This document shows positions 18,009-26,954 of a stretch of DNA of 64,000 nucleotides, piece after piece. Numbering within the stretch: the first letter of the stretch is position 1; the number at the start of each line of letters is the position of its first letter. Both the position numbers and the translations under genes were made by a program. The stretch is from Streptomyces sp. E2N166 (GTDB lineage Bacteria > Actinomycetota > Actinomycetes > Streptomycetales > Streptomycetaceae). The notes under the pieces were generated by a model. The model did no database searches and was not told the origin of the DNA. It was given only the letters and a program-made list of their open reading frames with translations. Location of the stretch: positions 723,879-787,878 of the forward strand of contig NZ_RAIF01000012.1 of the NCBI RefSeq assembly GCF_003671715.1. The letters run 5' to 3'.

Positions 18009-19490
18009 ATGCACCGCTGGACAGCGTTGAACGACCGACAACTCGCGCTCCTCAGAGACATCGCCGATGGAAAGGATCCCAGCGCCCAGGACCCGGGCAT
18101 GCGGCGGTCAACCTATGCGCTGCGCGATCGAGGTCTGGTGACGGTCAGCCGTCAGGGTGGCGGTTGGCAGACGCAGGTCACCGAGGCTGGTCAGTTCTAC
18201 TTGGAGCGCGGTCATCATCCGGAGCATCCGACACTTGGCGGTGCTCCGGGTGAAGCGTCAAAGACGTCGGTGACCGTGGCAACGGGCACAGGCCGTGATT
18301 CCGAGACGACAACTACACCGCGCCGGCGCAAGGGCACGACCGCGCAGAAGAAGCCGCCAACGCCCTACAGCGAAAGGCCCATCCCTGTAGCGCGCCGGGC
18401 GCAGGCAACCAGGCTCGTCGAGCGATTGGTCGCAGAGCGCCATGTTGTCATCTCGGAGCCGGACGAAGCTGAGATTACAGAGTGGCGGCGTGTCGTCGAC
18501 TTCGCCAAGCGGCACGGACTTGCTCCGGCAGGGAAGCGCATCGAGAAGCAGCGACTTTGGAATGCGGGTCGGGACCTGCAGATTTCGCTGGTGGATGGCC
18601 CGCACGCCAACTCTGGGCGCAGGTCCTCGGTGGACAACCCGCGAGTTCCAGTACCTGCGCAGCTGCGCTCACCTCACCGCGTCGTGGTGGGGTTGCGAGA
18701 TAGTGAGCGCCGGCTTCTCATGCCACCCTCCCTGCGACGCCGAGCTCTGTTGCTGCTCCAGGGACTGGCCGCAGAGGCTGAGCGCCGGGGGTACAAGGTC
18801 CGGGAGCATCCCGCCCTCGAGCGTGACAATCGTTCAGCGCACTACTACAACGGCCGGTACTTCCCCGCGAGCTGCCGGGAAGGGGTGCTGGACATCGTCA
18901 TCGATGGCTTCACCTGTAGCGTCACGATCAAGCAGGAATTTCCCCAATCTGCTGACCCAGATCGCTCTCAGCAGCTCGCCCTGGACGTCGGTTACAGCCG
19001 ATCCCATAGGCAGCACCACTGGGGCGACCGCAAGCGGTCGAAACTCGAAGACGTCCTGGGGATCGTGCTTCAGGAGCTGGAGACCCGGGCGATCGAGGAG
19101 CGGCAGAGGGAGTTGGATGAGAAGCGCGCGAAAGAAGAGCGCCGCATCCGCTGGGAAGCGGCCATGGACGCTGCCAAAGAAAAGGCTGCTCAGGCTCGGT
19201 TGGGAACGATCCTCCGTGAGCAAGCAAAGCAGTGGCAGGAAGCGCACGCGCTCCGCCAGTATTGCGACGCCCTGGAACGCCGGCTCGACGTACCGGCGGG
19301 AACAGAGACCGACGTCGAATCGGCTCGTGTCTGGTTGCGGTGGGCACGCGAGTACGTAGAGACGCTGGACCCGCTGACACAACTACCGACTATGCCGTCT
19401 GGGCTGGCGTTCGAGCCTGAAGACCTCAAGCCATACCTCAATGGTTGGAGTCCGTATGGACCGGAGGGGCGCACGGTGGGGTGGGGATGA
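18009..19490 (+). CDS. Unknown protein with N-terminal winged-helix-like and C-terminal coiled-coil regions
   Basis: A 493-residue product not assigned to a family. The first 65 residues (LNDRQLALLRDIADG, then YALRDRGLVTVSRQGGGW) look like a winged helix of the type that reads as ordinary DNA-binding. A basic Thr/Arg/Lys-rich linker follows. The middle (about 120-340) is a mixed alpha/beta region with MPPSLRRRALLLLQGLAAEAERRG. Residues about 350-420 are highly charged and predicted to form a long coiled coil. No strong ribosome binding site precedes ATG 18009. The next ORF start (19487) overlaps its stop. Confidence 0.6.
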   Translation: MHRWTALNDRQLALLRDIADGKDPSAQDPGMRRSTYALRDRGLVTVSRQGGGWQTQVTEAGQFYLERGHHPEHPTLGGAPGEASKTSVTVATGTGRDSETTTTPRRRKGTTAQKKPPTPYSERPIPVARRAQATRLVERLVAERHVVISEPDEAEITEWRRVVDFAKRHGLAPAGKRIEKQRLWNAGRDLQISLVDGPHANSGRRSSVDNPRVPVPAQLRSPHRVVVGLRDSERRLLMPPSLRRRALLLLQGLAAEAERRGYKVREHPALERDNRSAHYYNGRYFPASCREGVLDIVIDGFTCSVTIKQEFPQSADPDRSQQLALDVGYSRSHRQHHWGDRKRSKLEDVLGIVLQELETRAIEERQRELDEKRAKEERRIRWEAAMDAAKEKAAQARLGTILREQAKQWQEAHALRQYCDALERRLDVPAGTETDVESARVWLRWAREYVETLDPLTQLPTMPSGLAFEPEDLKPYLNGWSPYGPEGRTVGWG

Positions 19491-19745
19491 CTTCGGTCGA
19501 GCGGACCGCGTATCCGCGGTTCAAGCGACTGATCCCCGCGCGTGAGCTGCGTGTGTTCTTCACGTCGTCATAGGAGGAACGCGCCTGAGCGGAGGAGGCC
19601 GAGACTTCAACGAGCACCGGCTCGCGCAGCTGCTTGCGCTGAAGTCGTACCGGCGCATGGCTGCTTCCCCAATGCGTACAGGTGCCGAACCAGGTAACGA
19701 AGCTCATGCGCCAGGCGGCAGAGCTCCCTGTAGCCCGATCCATCC
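19487..19745 (+). mobile_element. Fragment of a Tn3-family transposase (N-terminal DUF4158 part)
   Basis: ATG 19487 opens a frame reading MTSVERTAYPRFKR and ARELRVFFT before a stop at 19573. This is the characteristic start of Tn3-family transposases. After two shifts of frame, LAQLLALKSYRRM, CFPNAYRCRT and VTKLMRQAAELPVARSI continue the same domain to about 19745. The rest of the roughly 1000-residue protein is absent. It marks an old insertion or deletion between the two neighbouring accessory genes. Confidence 0.65.
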
Positions 19746-19795
19746 GTTGTCAAAACGCCAAGTGTGCTCGCCCGTTCGGGAACTAGGCTGCCCGG

Positions 19796-21094
19796 ATGGC
19801 ACGATCGTGGACCCGGCTGCACGAATTCCTCGGCCACCCGCCGGGACCGGTGACATACGAGATGGTCGCCGAGGCCGTTCAGCGGAAGCTCGGCGAGAGC
19901 GACGACCTGGACTGGAAGGAGGCCCTGCCAGCCACCTCGCCAGTTAAGGGCGAGTGGAACGAGTTCGCCAAAGACGTCGCCGCTATGGCCAACACCCGCG
20001 GCGGTCTGCTCGTCTACGGCGTCAGCGACGACATCGCGATGGTCGGCATCGACCTGGACGAGGTCAACGACAAGCAGCTGGGCCAGTGGCTGCGCGTCCA
20101 TCTGCAGCCCGCAGTGAGCGGAGTGAGCTACGTCAAGCTCCCGGCTACCGACGGTACCGGCAAGGACATCCTTGTCGTCGACGTCCCGGCCAGTGAGATG
20201 GCGCCGCACTTCCTCTACGGATGGCAGCAGAAGGACAAGGACAAGACCACCTTCAACGCCCCCTTCCGGCACCGTGACGACACCGACTACATGGCCGAGC
20301 ACCAGATCGCGCTTGCGTACCGGGAACGCTTCGCCCGCCAGGCGGCTGCCGAAGCCGCTCTGGACCAGCACGTTCAGCACGTCACGGACCTCGTCCTGGG
20401 AGAGTCGGAAGCCCCTGCGGCATGGCTGGTCGTCGCCGCACGGCCCACGCGTCCCATCCCCAGGATGGTGCCACCGCTGTCCCGCTCGGAGGCGCAGCAT
20501 GTCATGTACCAGAGCGGGAAGCGCGCGGAGGCCCTGCTCGCTGACGCCGTACCGATGCCCCGGCTACGGGTCCCCCAGCTCTTCCATGATCTCCTCGACA
20601 ACAATCCACGCAGGGGCCTGCGCCGCTGGGTCGACACCAACATGCTCGTCCCGTCCCGCGCTACGCGCCGACGCGGCGTGCTGGTGGAGCTCCATCACGA
20701 CGGTACGGTCGTCACTGCCGTCGATCTCTCCCACAACGCCCTGCCGGCGCCGCAGTCGGAAGTCGTACTGCCAGTGGCCACGCCGGTACTCACCAGTGCT
20801 GTCTTCGAGACGGTCGCACTCGTCCACGAGCACCGACTGGCGCTGCGCATGGACGCTCCCATCGAGCTTCGGGCCGTTCTCGGGACGCAGCGCACTGGAC
20901 TCTTCCGCTTCACTCCAGTCGTCCTCGGCCACAGTCGCCCCGAGGTAGCCGAATGGGCACGGCAGCCCTCCGCCGTGCAGCCCGCCCACAGCGACCTGGC
21001 GCCCTTCGCCGACGATCAAGCCCTCACCGCCGGTGCCACCGAGCTCGCAGAAGGATTGTTGCACCAGTTCGGACTCGAAATCATGCCGACGTGA
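19796..21094 (+). CDS. AlbA_2 (Schlafen-like) domain protein
   Basis: A 432-residue protein. Residues about 30-180 form an AlbA_2-type nucleic-acid-binding domain: SDDLDWKEALP, FAKDVAAMANTRGGLLVYGV, then DILVVDVPASE and the FRHRDDTDYM end of the fold. The C-terminal 250 residues are not recognised. In other bacteria AlbA_2 domains occur in regulators and in predicted defence or RNA-targeting proteins. A TAGGCT element ends 6 nt before ATG and no ribosome binding site is seen, so the message may be leaderless. It is convergent with the STAND gene. Confidence 0.7.
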   Translation: MARSWTRLHEFLGHPPGPVTYEMVAEAVQRKLGESDDLDWKEALPATSPVKGEWNEFAKDVAAMANTRGGLLVYGVSDDIAMVGIDLDEVNDKQLGQWLRVHLQPAVSGVSYVKLPATDGTGKDILVVDVPASEMAPHFLYGWQQKDKDKTTFNAPFRHRDDTDYMAEHQIALAYRERFARQAAAEAALDQHVQHVTDLVLGESEAPAAWLVVAARPTRPIPRMVPPLSRSEAQHVMYQSGKRAEALLADAVPMPRLRVPQLFHDLLDNNPRRGLRRWVDTNMLVPSRATRRRGVLVELHHDGTVVTAVDLSHNALPAPQSEVVLPVATPVLTSAVFETVALVHEHRLALRMDAPIELRAVLGTQRTGLFRFTPVVLGHSRPEVAEWARQPSAVQPAHSDLAPFADDQALTAGATELAEGLLHQFGLEIMPT

Positions 21095-21183
21095 GGCCAT
21101 CGGCACGCACGGGAGTGACCGTCAGGTCCAGGGAGAGCGTGGGGTTCCGGTTTCAAGGGACCTTCACGAAGCGGCACACGCGG

Positions 21184-24100
21184 TCAGCCGCTCTGCTGCG
21201 GAAGGCGGCGGTGAGCGAAGACTATGTCCCTCACGCGTTCTACAGCGGCTGGGGCGATGCGGGCCAGTACGGGCAAGGCGTGGTACCAGCCGTCGCCGGC
21301 GAGCGCGCTTGCCGTGAACTGCCGGGCCTCCTGCGCCGTTTCCGTCATGTCGGGCGGGATCTGGGCAATGGCGAGTGTTCGAAACGTGTCGGTGAAGGCT
21401 GTGCTGGTGGATGCCGAGACGGCGCGGATGCCTGACGGCGTCCGGGTGAGATAGCCGGCCACGGCCGCGAATGCCTCGGCACGGTCGTAGGGGACGTTGT
21501 GTCGGCTTGCGCGATGGCGTGCGGCATCGAGGTTGCCGAGTGCCGCGTGGGCGATGGCGATGGCCCCGGTCGGCAGCCCCCACGGGGCGTTGCCGGTCGA
21601 CTTCTCCTCCCACGACGTCAGCGTGTTGCGGGCGATGTCGCGTTCTTCCCGGGCATGCAGGAGGAGCACCGTGAGGAGGTCCTCCGTATCCAGCCAGGTT
21701 TCGGATTCCTTGAGCTTTAGCGCCACGTGTTCGGCGGCTTGGTGAAGGCGGCCAGCGCAGTTGGCGTCAGCATCGGCGATGGCGGCGAAGAGCTCACCGA
21801 GCTCGGCCATACGTCCGCTCCAACCACGCGGTGATGAGTCTGCGGTCAGAAGACGTTCTCGTTGACGGTCGATGAGGTCCACAGCGGTGGCCGGGTCGTA
21901 GGACCGCAGCCCGGCCGCGACGGCCACCAGCGCGCGCTGCCTTCTGTCGTGATCCGCCGGGCCGGTCTCCTCGGCGAGGGCCAGGGCACGGTCACGTTCG
22001 CCGACGTAGGCCAGGGCCTGAGCAGCGGCGCCCTTTGCGTCGGCCACCTCCCGGCCCGGAGCGCCGTCGAAGAAGGAGAAGTTGTCGGCGCCTTCCAGCG
22101 TCCGGGTATGGTCGGCGGCCTCGCACGCCAGTCGTCGAGCATCCTCAGGATGCCCGGCCGGTGAGGCTGTGGCGGCTGCCGCAGCGAGCGCCTGCACTTG
22201 CTCGACAGGGTTCCGGAGACTCCGTGCCAACTGCGCGCCGTCACGCTGCCGGCCGATGGCCGAAAGTGCGGCGCACAATGAGATGAGCCAGGTCTCCCGT
22301 GGCTGGTTGCGCCGAGTGCCTCGGCCTTGGGGAGATCCGAGTGCTTCCAGCGCCTGGGACAGCAGCCGACTCGCCTCGTCGGGCTCGTTACGCTCCGCGA
22401 GTCGGTATGCCTGCTGAGCCAGCGTCTGTGCCGATGGTTCCTCGCCGGGGTCGTCGAGGCCATCGGCGAGCGTGGCCCGGGCCCCGGCGAGCGTGTCCAT
22501 ACCCATCAGCCCGATGTGCCTCTCCTCGGGCACGCAAGCAACGAGACCGTGCGCGCGGTCCACCGAGCCTGTGTCCACCAGGGCCCGTACGACGGCGGTC
22601 AGCATGGGGCTGAGGAGCATGGTCAGATCGGATCCGTCGTCGGCCGACAGGCCATCGGGGTCTCCCAGCGCAGCCTCCAGGCGTTGTGCAGCCCGGTCAG
22701 CCAGGGTGTTCGCCTGTTGCGGGCGGGCGGTGGCCAGGGCCGAGGCTGCGGAAGCGTCGACGGCGCAGGCGGTGAGACGTGCGGGGAACGCTTGGGTGTA
22801 CTGGCTGATCCGTTCGTACATCCGGTCGGCTTGTTCGCCTTCGGCGGCCGCGGCGACGGCGGCCCATGCCGACACGGGCGCGCTCGGATCGGCCGGAGAG
22901 CCGTCGGCCAGCTCCTCGGCATACCGCTCGGCCTGCCCCAGCAACTCCTGAGCCAAAGCGGGGTCGTGAGACTGGGCTGCGAGGGCGGCCCGGGCCACCA
23001 CAGTGGCTCCGGCTTCGTCGCCGGCTGCTGCCGACGCCCCGAGCTTGCCAAGCAGTTCGCGTCCCTGTCGCAGCTCGCCGACGGCCATCAGTGCTACGGC
23101 GGCCTCCCCGGTGGCCTCCTCCGCCTCCTGCTCATCTCCGCTTGGCGGAGCACTTTCCCGGCGGGCCCGCTCAGCCCATCGTGCGGCCTCCGACGCCGCC
23201 TCAACGGCGTGCCGGTCGTCGATTCCGACCAGGACATGGGCCAGCTTCGCCAGCCGAACAGCCTTTTCTGCCGGAAAGGGTGCAACGAGCGCAAGATCCA
23301 TGGCGCGCCGAGCGTGTCCCAGCCTGGCGAACGCCACCGGGACACCTGCTGGCAGGGCCCTGGCCCGCTCGGCGAGCATGGCCGAGGAGGCCGCCAGCGC
23401 CGTCAACGCCACCAAGTCGTCGGGACGATGGCGTCGGACCGTCTGGGCGGTGAGCTCGATGTGGGAGAACGCCGTATCCAGTGAGGCGCGCTCCAACAGG
23501 GCACGTTGACGATGCGGGTCGAGGGCGATCTCGGTCAGCCGCTGGATGTCGCCGAGGCTGTACAGCATGCGCGGGTAGTCGTAGAGCAGGTAGGACGGAG
23601 TATCGGACGGCCAGTCCCGGGCGCGATAGCCATCCGCCCACTCGTGCAGCTGCCTCTCGAACCCGGTCACGTCGCCCAAGGCGGTCAGGGCCTCCCGACG
23701 AAGCTCCTCGTGGCCCAGCGCATGGGCGTGCGAGGCGGTCGGAGACTCGGACACGAGGACCTGGCCGTGGCTGCCGGGGATGAAACTGCGGCCGGTGATC
23801 CCCCGCAGGAGCCTGTCCACCCGGTAGGGGCGCACGCCGACAAGATGGGCCAGGTCGGCGGCCGTGAGGCTGCCGCGGGCCGCGACCAGCAAGCCGAGGA
23901 GGGGGACTCCGACCTCCTCGTCGTCCAGGAGCCGATGCAGCTCATGCCGGGCGAAGGCGCTGATGCCAGGGGCGTGAGACCAGGGATCAAGCGTGCGGAC
24001 GATGTGTCGGGCGCGCAGGGGATGGTCAGGGGGAACGTCGTCCGGAACGGGCGGGCTGGGCCGGCCGGTGACCAGCACCCGCATGCCGCCTGGCGGGACC

Positions 24101-24924
24101 TTCGGCAGCAGGGCGGCGATGCTCAGCCCGTCGGTGGCGGGTCCCTGGTCTTCGTCGAGGCCGTCCACGATCAGCACCAGGCGCCGCCCCCGGCCCTGGC
24201 ACCCCTCCGCTGCGGCTCGGCAGAGGTCGATGAAGTCCTCGGGCCGGCTTCCCACGGTTCCAACGTCCCGCTGGGCGACCGCCGCCAGTTGCCGCATCAC
24301 CGTCTGGAGGAATCCCTGCCGGTCGTTGCGGCCCAAGCGATCGGTGACGAAGCAGGACACGATCTCCACGCCGTCCGGCCGGTGCCGGAGAACGAAGTCG
24401 GAGACCAGGGCTGATTTGCCCGCCCAAGCAGGCGCCTGCCACCACCCGTACGCGGATGTATGAGGGGAATCCTCTGCGGTACAGAACGCGCTCAGTTCCC
24501 GTAGCTCGGCATCCCTGTCCAGCAGCTGCACGGGAAGGACATACTGCTCGATCCAAGCGGCGTGGCTCTCGTCTCCCCGCGATGACGGCTTCGCAGGCGC
24601 GAGAGGCGAACGGAGTGGCTGGGCGTCATCCAACAGGGTGCGCCACCAACGCGTGTCACACGGCACATTCGCCCAGGTGCTCCACTGCTGGACCACGGCG
24701 ATCAGTTGCTCACTGCTGCTCGGATCCGGAGTCTTCGATCTGTTCCAGTCGGGGTTCAGCCACTCCGCCAGGCGCCGGTCGACCTTCGAATCACGGCCGC
24801 CGACCGCACGGGCGACAGCACGACGCGAATGCTCCCGCCCTGCCTGACGGCGGGCGGCTTTGGCTTTGGCCTCCAGGGCCCGCAGCGCGTCGTACAGCTC
24901 ACGAGCCTTGGACGACTCCCCCAC
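21184..24924 (-). CDS. STAND-type NTPase with a long helical-repeat C-terminus
   Basis: A 1246-residue protein. The N-terminal 110 residues are basic and helical with an HTH look (AVARAVGGRDSKVDRRLAEWL). A P-loop ATPase follows, with Walker A near Lys170 (APAWAGKSALV) and Walker B near 250 (LVLIVDGLDED); VLVTGRPSPP is a sensor-like strand. The remaining 800 residues are alpha-helical and TPR-like (many RARRAM and ALLER-type helices). This is the architecture of STAND/NACHT signalling ATPases, which include bacterial antiphage sensors such as Avs; similar proteins in Streptomyces also act in regulation. GTG start with GGAG just upstream. No separate effector domain is obvious. Confidence 0.72.
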   Translation of the reverse strand: MGESSKARELYDALRALEAKAKAARRQAGREHSRRAVARAVGGRDSKVDRRLAEWLNPDWNRSKTPDPSSSEQLIAVVQQWSTWANVPCDTRWWRTLLDDAQPLRSPLAPAKPSSRGDESHAAWIEQYVLPVQLLDRDAELRELSAFCTAEDSPHTSAYGWWQAPAWAGKSALVSDFVLRHRPDGVEIVSCFVTDRLGRNDRQGFLQTVMRQLAAVAQRDVGTVGSRPEDFIDLCRAAAEGCQGRGRRLVLIVDGLDEDQGPATDGLSIAALLPKVPPGGMRVLVTGRPSPPVPDDVPPDHPLRARHIVRTLDPWSHAPGISAFARHELHRLLDDEEVGVPLLGLLVAARGSLTAADLAHLVGVRPYRVDRLLRGITGRSFIPGSHGQVLVSESPTASHAHALGHEELRREALTALGDVTGFERQLHEWADGYRARDWPSDTPSYLLYDYPRMLYSLGDIQRLTEIALDPHRQRALLERASLDTAFSHIELTAQTVRRHRPDDLVALTALAASSAMLAERARALPAGVPVAFARLGHARRAMDLALVAPFPAEKAVRLAKLAHVLVGIDDRHAVEAASEAARWAERARRESAPPSGDEQEAEEATGEAAVALMAVGELRQGRELLGKLGASAAAGDEAGATVVARAALAAQSHDPALAQELLGQAERYAEELADGSPADPSAPVSAWAAVAAAAEGEQADRMYERISQYTQAFPARLTACAVDASAASALATARPQQANTLADRAAQRLEAALGDPDGLSADDGSDLTMLLSPMLTAVVRALVDTGSVDRAHGLVACVPEERHIGLMGMDTLAGARATLADGLDDPGEEPSAQTLAQQAYRLAERNEPDEASRLLSQALEALGSPQGRGTRRNQPRETWLISLCAALSAIGRQRDGAQLARSLRNPVEQVQALAAAAATASPAGHPEDARRLACEAADHTRTLEGADNFSFFDGAPGREVADAKGAAAQALAYVGERDRALALAEETGPADHDRRQRALVAVAAGLRSYDPATAVDLIDRQRERLLTADSSPRGWSGRMAELGELFAAIADADANCAGRLHQAAEHVALKLKESETWLDTEDLLTVLLLHAREERDIARNTLTSWEEKSTGNAPWGLPTGAIAIAHAALGNLDAARHRASRHNVPYDRAEAFAAVAGYLTRTPSGIRAVSASTSTAFTDTFRTLAIAQIPPDMTETAQEARQFTASALAGDGWYHALPVLARIAPAAVERVRDIVFAHRRLPQQSG

Positions 24925-25114
24925 CTACTCCGCCCTCCCAGAGTGCCCGCCGCCGCCCGTCTGCCCGCCTCAGGGCACAGCGGGCACGGCAATGACCAGG
25001 AGCGTAGAGGCACTTCGCCCGCCCTGCCCGCCCTTTGGGACATCCACCACCCACACGCGGCACGGTCATCCCTGTCCGGCCCCACCGGTCGGCGGACACC
25101 GAGGAGAGGAACAC

Positions 25115-25243
25115 ATGAACATGACCACGCCCGTAGCCCGCAAGCTGGGCCGTGCCGCGCTCTTCAGTCTGGTCCGTGGCGCATGCTGGGCACTGGGCTC
25201 AGCACTCGTGGCGGGCATTGTGTGGTGGATCCAGAACCAGTAG
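25115..25243 (+). CDS. 42-residue membrane peptide divergent from the STAND NTPase
   Basis: A short ORF with GAGGAGAGGA ending 4 nt before ATG. It has a basic N-terminus (about 1-16, ARKLGRAA) followed by one hydrophobic helix (ALFSLVRGACWALGSALVAG) and the end WWIQNQ. No family is recognised. It is transcribed away from the STAND gene across a 190-bp gap. A membrane-active effector or an unrelated small membrane protein are both possible. Confidence 0.5.
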   Translation: MNMTTPVARKLGRAALFSLVRGACWALGSALVAGIVWWIQNQ

Positions 25244-25322
25244 CCGCTCAGGAGGGGCGCCTGGGCCGCGCGATGGCGCCGCGCGGTTCGTTCGTGTGGG
25301 TCACGGTTCGCTTCCCTGCAGG

Positions 25323-25354
25323 GCGGCCCCGGGCGGCGTACCGGCCGGGGCCGC
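25323..25354 (-). terminator. Hairpin downstream of the DUF4192-like gene
   Basis: A perfect 10-bp inverted repeat (GCGGCCCCGG / CCGGGGCCGC) with a 12-nt loop lies 9 nt past the stop of the last gene of the minus-strand phage block. There is no U-run, as is common in Streptomyces terminators. Confidence 0.5.
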
Positions 25355-25362
25355 GAGGGCGG

Positions 25363-26445
25363 TCAGAGGGCGTGGAGCGCGGCTTCGTCGTCGGCTTGGT
25401 CCTGGGCGGCCGATGTGCGGAAGACCTCGAGGAAGCGACCTACCGGGACGCCTTGGTTGAGTCCTTGGTGGAGGTGGTGGGCCAGCAGATAATCGTTATC
25501 GATGGTCATGGCCTCGCGGAGGGCGAGGCGCGCGGCGCCAGGGTCGTCCTGTCGCCAAGCGACCCAGGCGAAGAGGGTGAGGAGGGCGGGGGCGAGTTCG
25601 GTGTAGGGCGGGACGCAGCGGCGGGCCAGGTTGGCCCAGAACTGTCGTTCGTACGGCACGTCCTCTTCCGGTCCCGAGGACAGGGCGCGGTCGCGGGCGC
25701 GCCGGTCCTGCAGGCCGAGGATGATGCGTGCGGCGGGCTCGTCGCCGATGGGGGTGCCGTTGCGCAGGTCCTTCAAGGTCCCGTCGATGATGTTGAGGGT
25801 GCCTTGCCGCGCGATGAGTCGGCCGCGCGGGGTGCGGCTATTGGGAAGGAAGTCTGCACTGGCCTCATCAAGAGCTTGCCGGTAGCGGGCCGCATTGGTG
25901 TAGCTGGGCCGGTACTCGCTGGCGATCTCGCGGCTGGGGCGGCCGGGGGAGCGGCCGAGCGCGCGGAGTTGGGCGGTGATGCTCTCGGGGTGGTTGCCGG
26001 CGGGCAATGGTTCGCCCTCGCAGCAGCCGGGCCAGTGGCAGCTGTAGTCCCACCAGTGGTTTCCGACGATGCCGAGGACGAGCTTGACCGGAGCGTCGCG
26101 GAAGTTGACGAAGGCATCGATCATCCAGTCGGCCATGTGGCCGAGGAGGTGTGCGGTCGCTTCGGGGCTCTGTCCGGGCTGGGGGTTGCGGTAGAGGCAG
26201 ACGACGACGTCGAGGATGTCGATTCCGCGGTCTCGGGTGGAGTGGATGAATTCGGGGGCGACGGCTTCTGCGATGAGGCGCCATTGTGTGGGGTCTTCGG
26301 GGAGCGGCAGCGCCATGACGGGTCCGGCGAGGCCGACGTTGGTGATGCCGTGCACCACGAGGGCGTTCTCCGGGGTGTAGCCGAGGAGGAACGGCATCAG
26401 TTCGAGGAAGTCGCGGGGACTGGCGATGCGCAGCGGCTCGGTCAT
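25363..26445 (-). CDS. DUF4192-family protein
   Basis: A 360-residue protein. It starts MTEPLRIASPRDFLELMPFLLGYTPENALVVHG, the hallmark opening of DUF4192 proteins, which are common in actinobacterial phages, plasmids and chromosomes and have no established function. The C-terminal third has the usual helical part (LLTLFAWVAWRQDDPGAARLAL). The start codon overlaps the stop of the upstream gene (ATGA), so the two are translationally coupled. It is the last gene of the phage block in transcription order. Confidence 0.75.
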   Translation of the reverse strand: MTEPLRIASPRDFLELMPFLLGYTPENALVVHGITNVGLAGPVMALPLPEDPTQWRLIAEAVAPEFIHSTRDRGIDILDVVVCLYRNPQPGQSPEATAHLLGHMADWMIDAFVNFRDAPVKLVLGIVGNHWWDYSCHWPGCCEGEPLPAGNHPESITAQLRALGRSPGRPSREIASEYRPSYTNAARYRQALDEASADFLPNSRTPRGRLIARQGTLNIIDGTLKDLRNGTPIGDEPAARIILGLQDRRARDRALSSGPEEDVPYERQFWANLARRCVPPYTELAPALLTLFAWVAWRQDDPGAARLALREAMTIDNDYLLAHHLHQGLNQGVPVGRFLEVFRTSAAQDQADDEAALHAL

Positions 26446-26954
26446 GTCGTGGGTCCTTCGGTTGTGGTGTCGGCCTTCTGCTCGTCGGTGGTTGTGCTGA
26501 CGTGCTTGGGCTTGTGGGCGAGTGCTGGAAGCAGGTGGTCGCGGACGAGCGCGCCGAGGTCGTCGGCCAGGTCCTTGCTGTTGCGTGTGGCGAGGACGGC
26601 GTGCCAGGTGCGGCCGGGCTGGAGCCGGGCGTCGGTGGCGGCTTGTGCTTCGGCCTGCTCGATGTCGGTGCCGTCGGGGATCGGCGGCAGGTCGGGGCCT
26701 GCGGTGATCCAGGTCTGGATGGCGAGCCCGCGGGGCTGGACGCGGAGGCCGATGCGGTGGCCGTCGGGGTGCTGGTAGGCGGCGGTGCGGTCGGGGGTGT
26801 CGGTGTGCTCCTTGCTCCACGGTGGGTCGAGGGTGGGGGCGAGCTGGTCGAGAGGCGGCAGGTCGATCTCGTCGCGAGGTCCGGCGAAGGCCGGGCGTCG
26901 GCGGCGCGGTGCCGGGGTGGTGCCGGGTCGGTCGAAGGGATCGGGTTCGGTCAC
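26442..26954 (-). CDS. Unknown phage-type protein, operonic with DUF4192
   Basis: A 170-residue protein rich in Pro, Asp and Arg, with a central beta-like segment (HRIGLRVQPRGLAIQTWITAGPDLPP). No domain is recognised. It overlaps the genes on both sides by 4 nt (ATGA), so the N6-methylase-like gene, this gene and DUF4192 form a tightly coupled trio. Confidence 0.6.
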   Translation of the reverse strand: MTEPDPFDRPGTTPAPRRRRPAFAGPRDEIDLPPLDQLAPTLDPPWSKEHTDTPDRTAAYQHPDGHRIGLRVQPRGLAIQTWITAGPDLPPIPDGTDIEQAEAQAATDARLQPGRTWHAVLATRNSKDLADDLGALVRDHLLPALAHKPKHVSTTTDEQKADTTTEGPTT

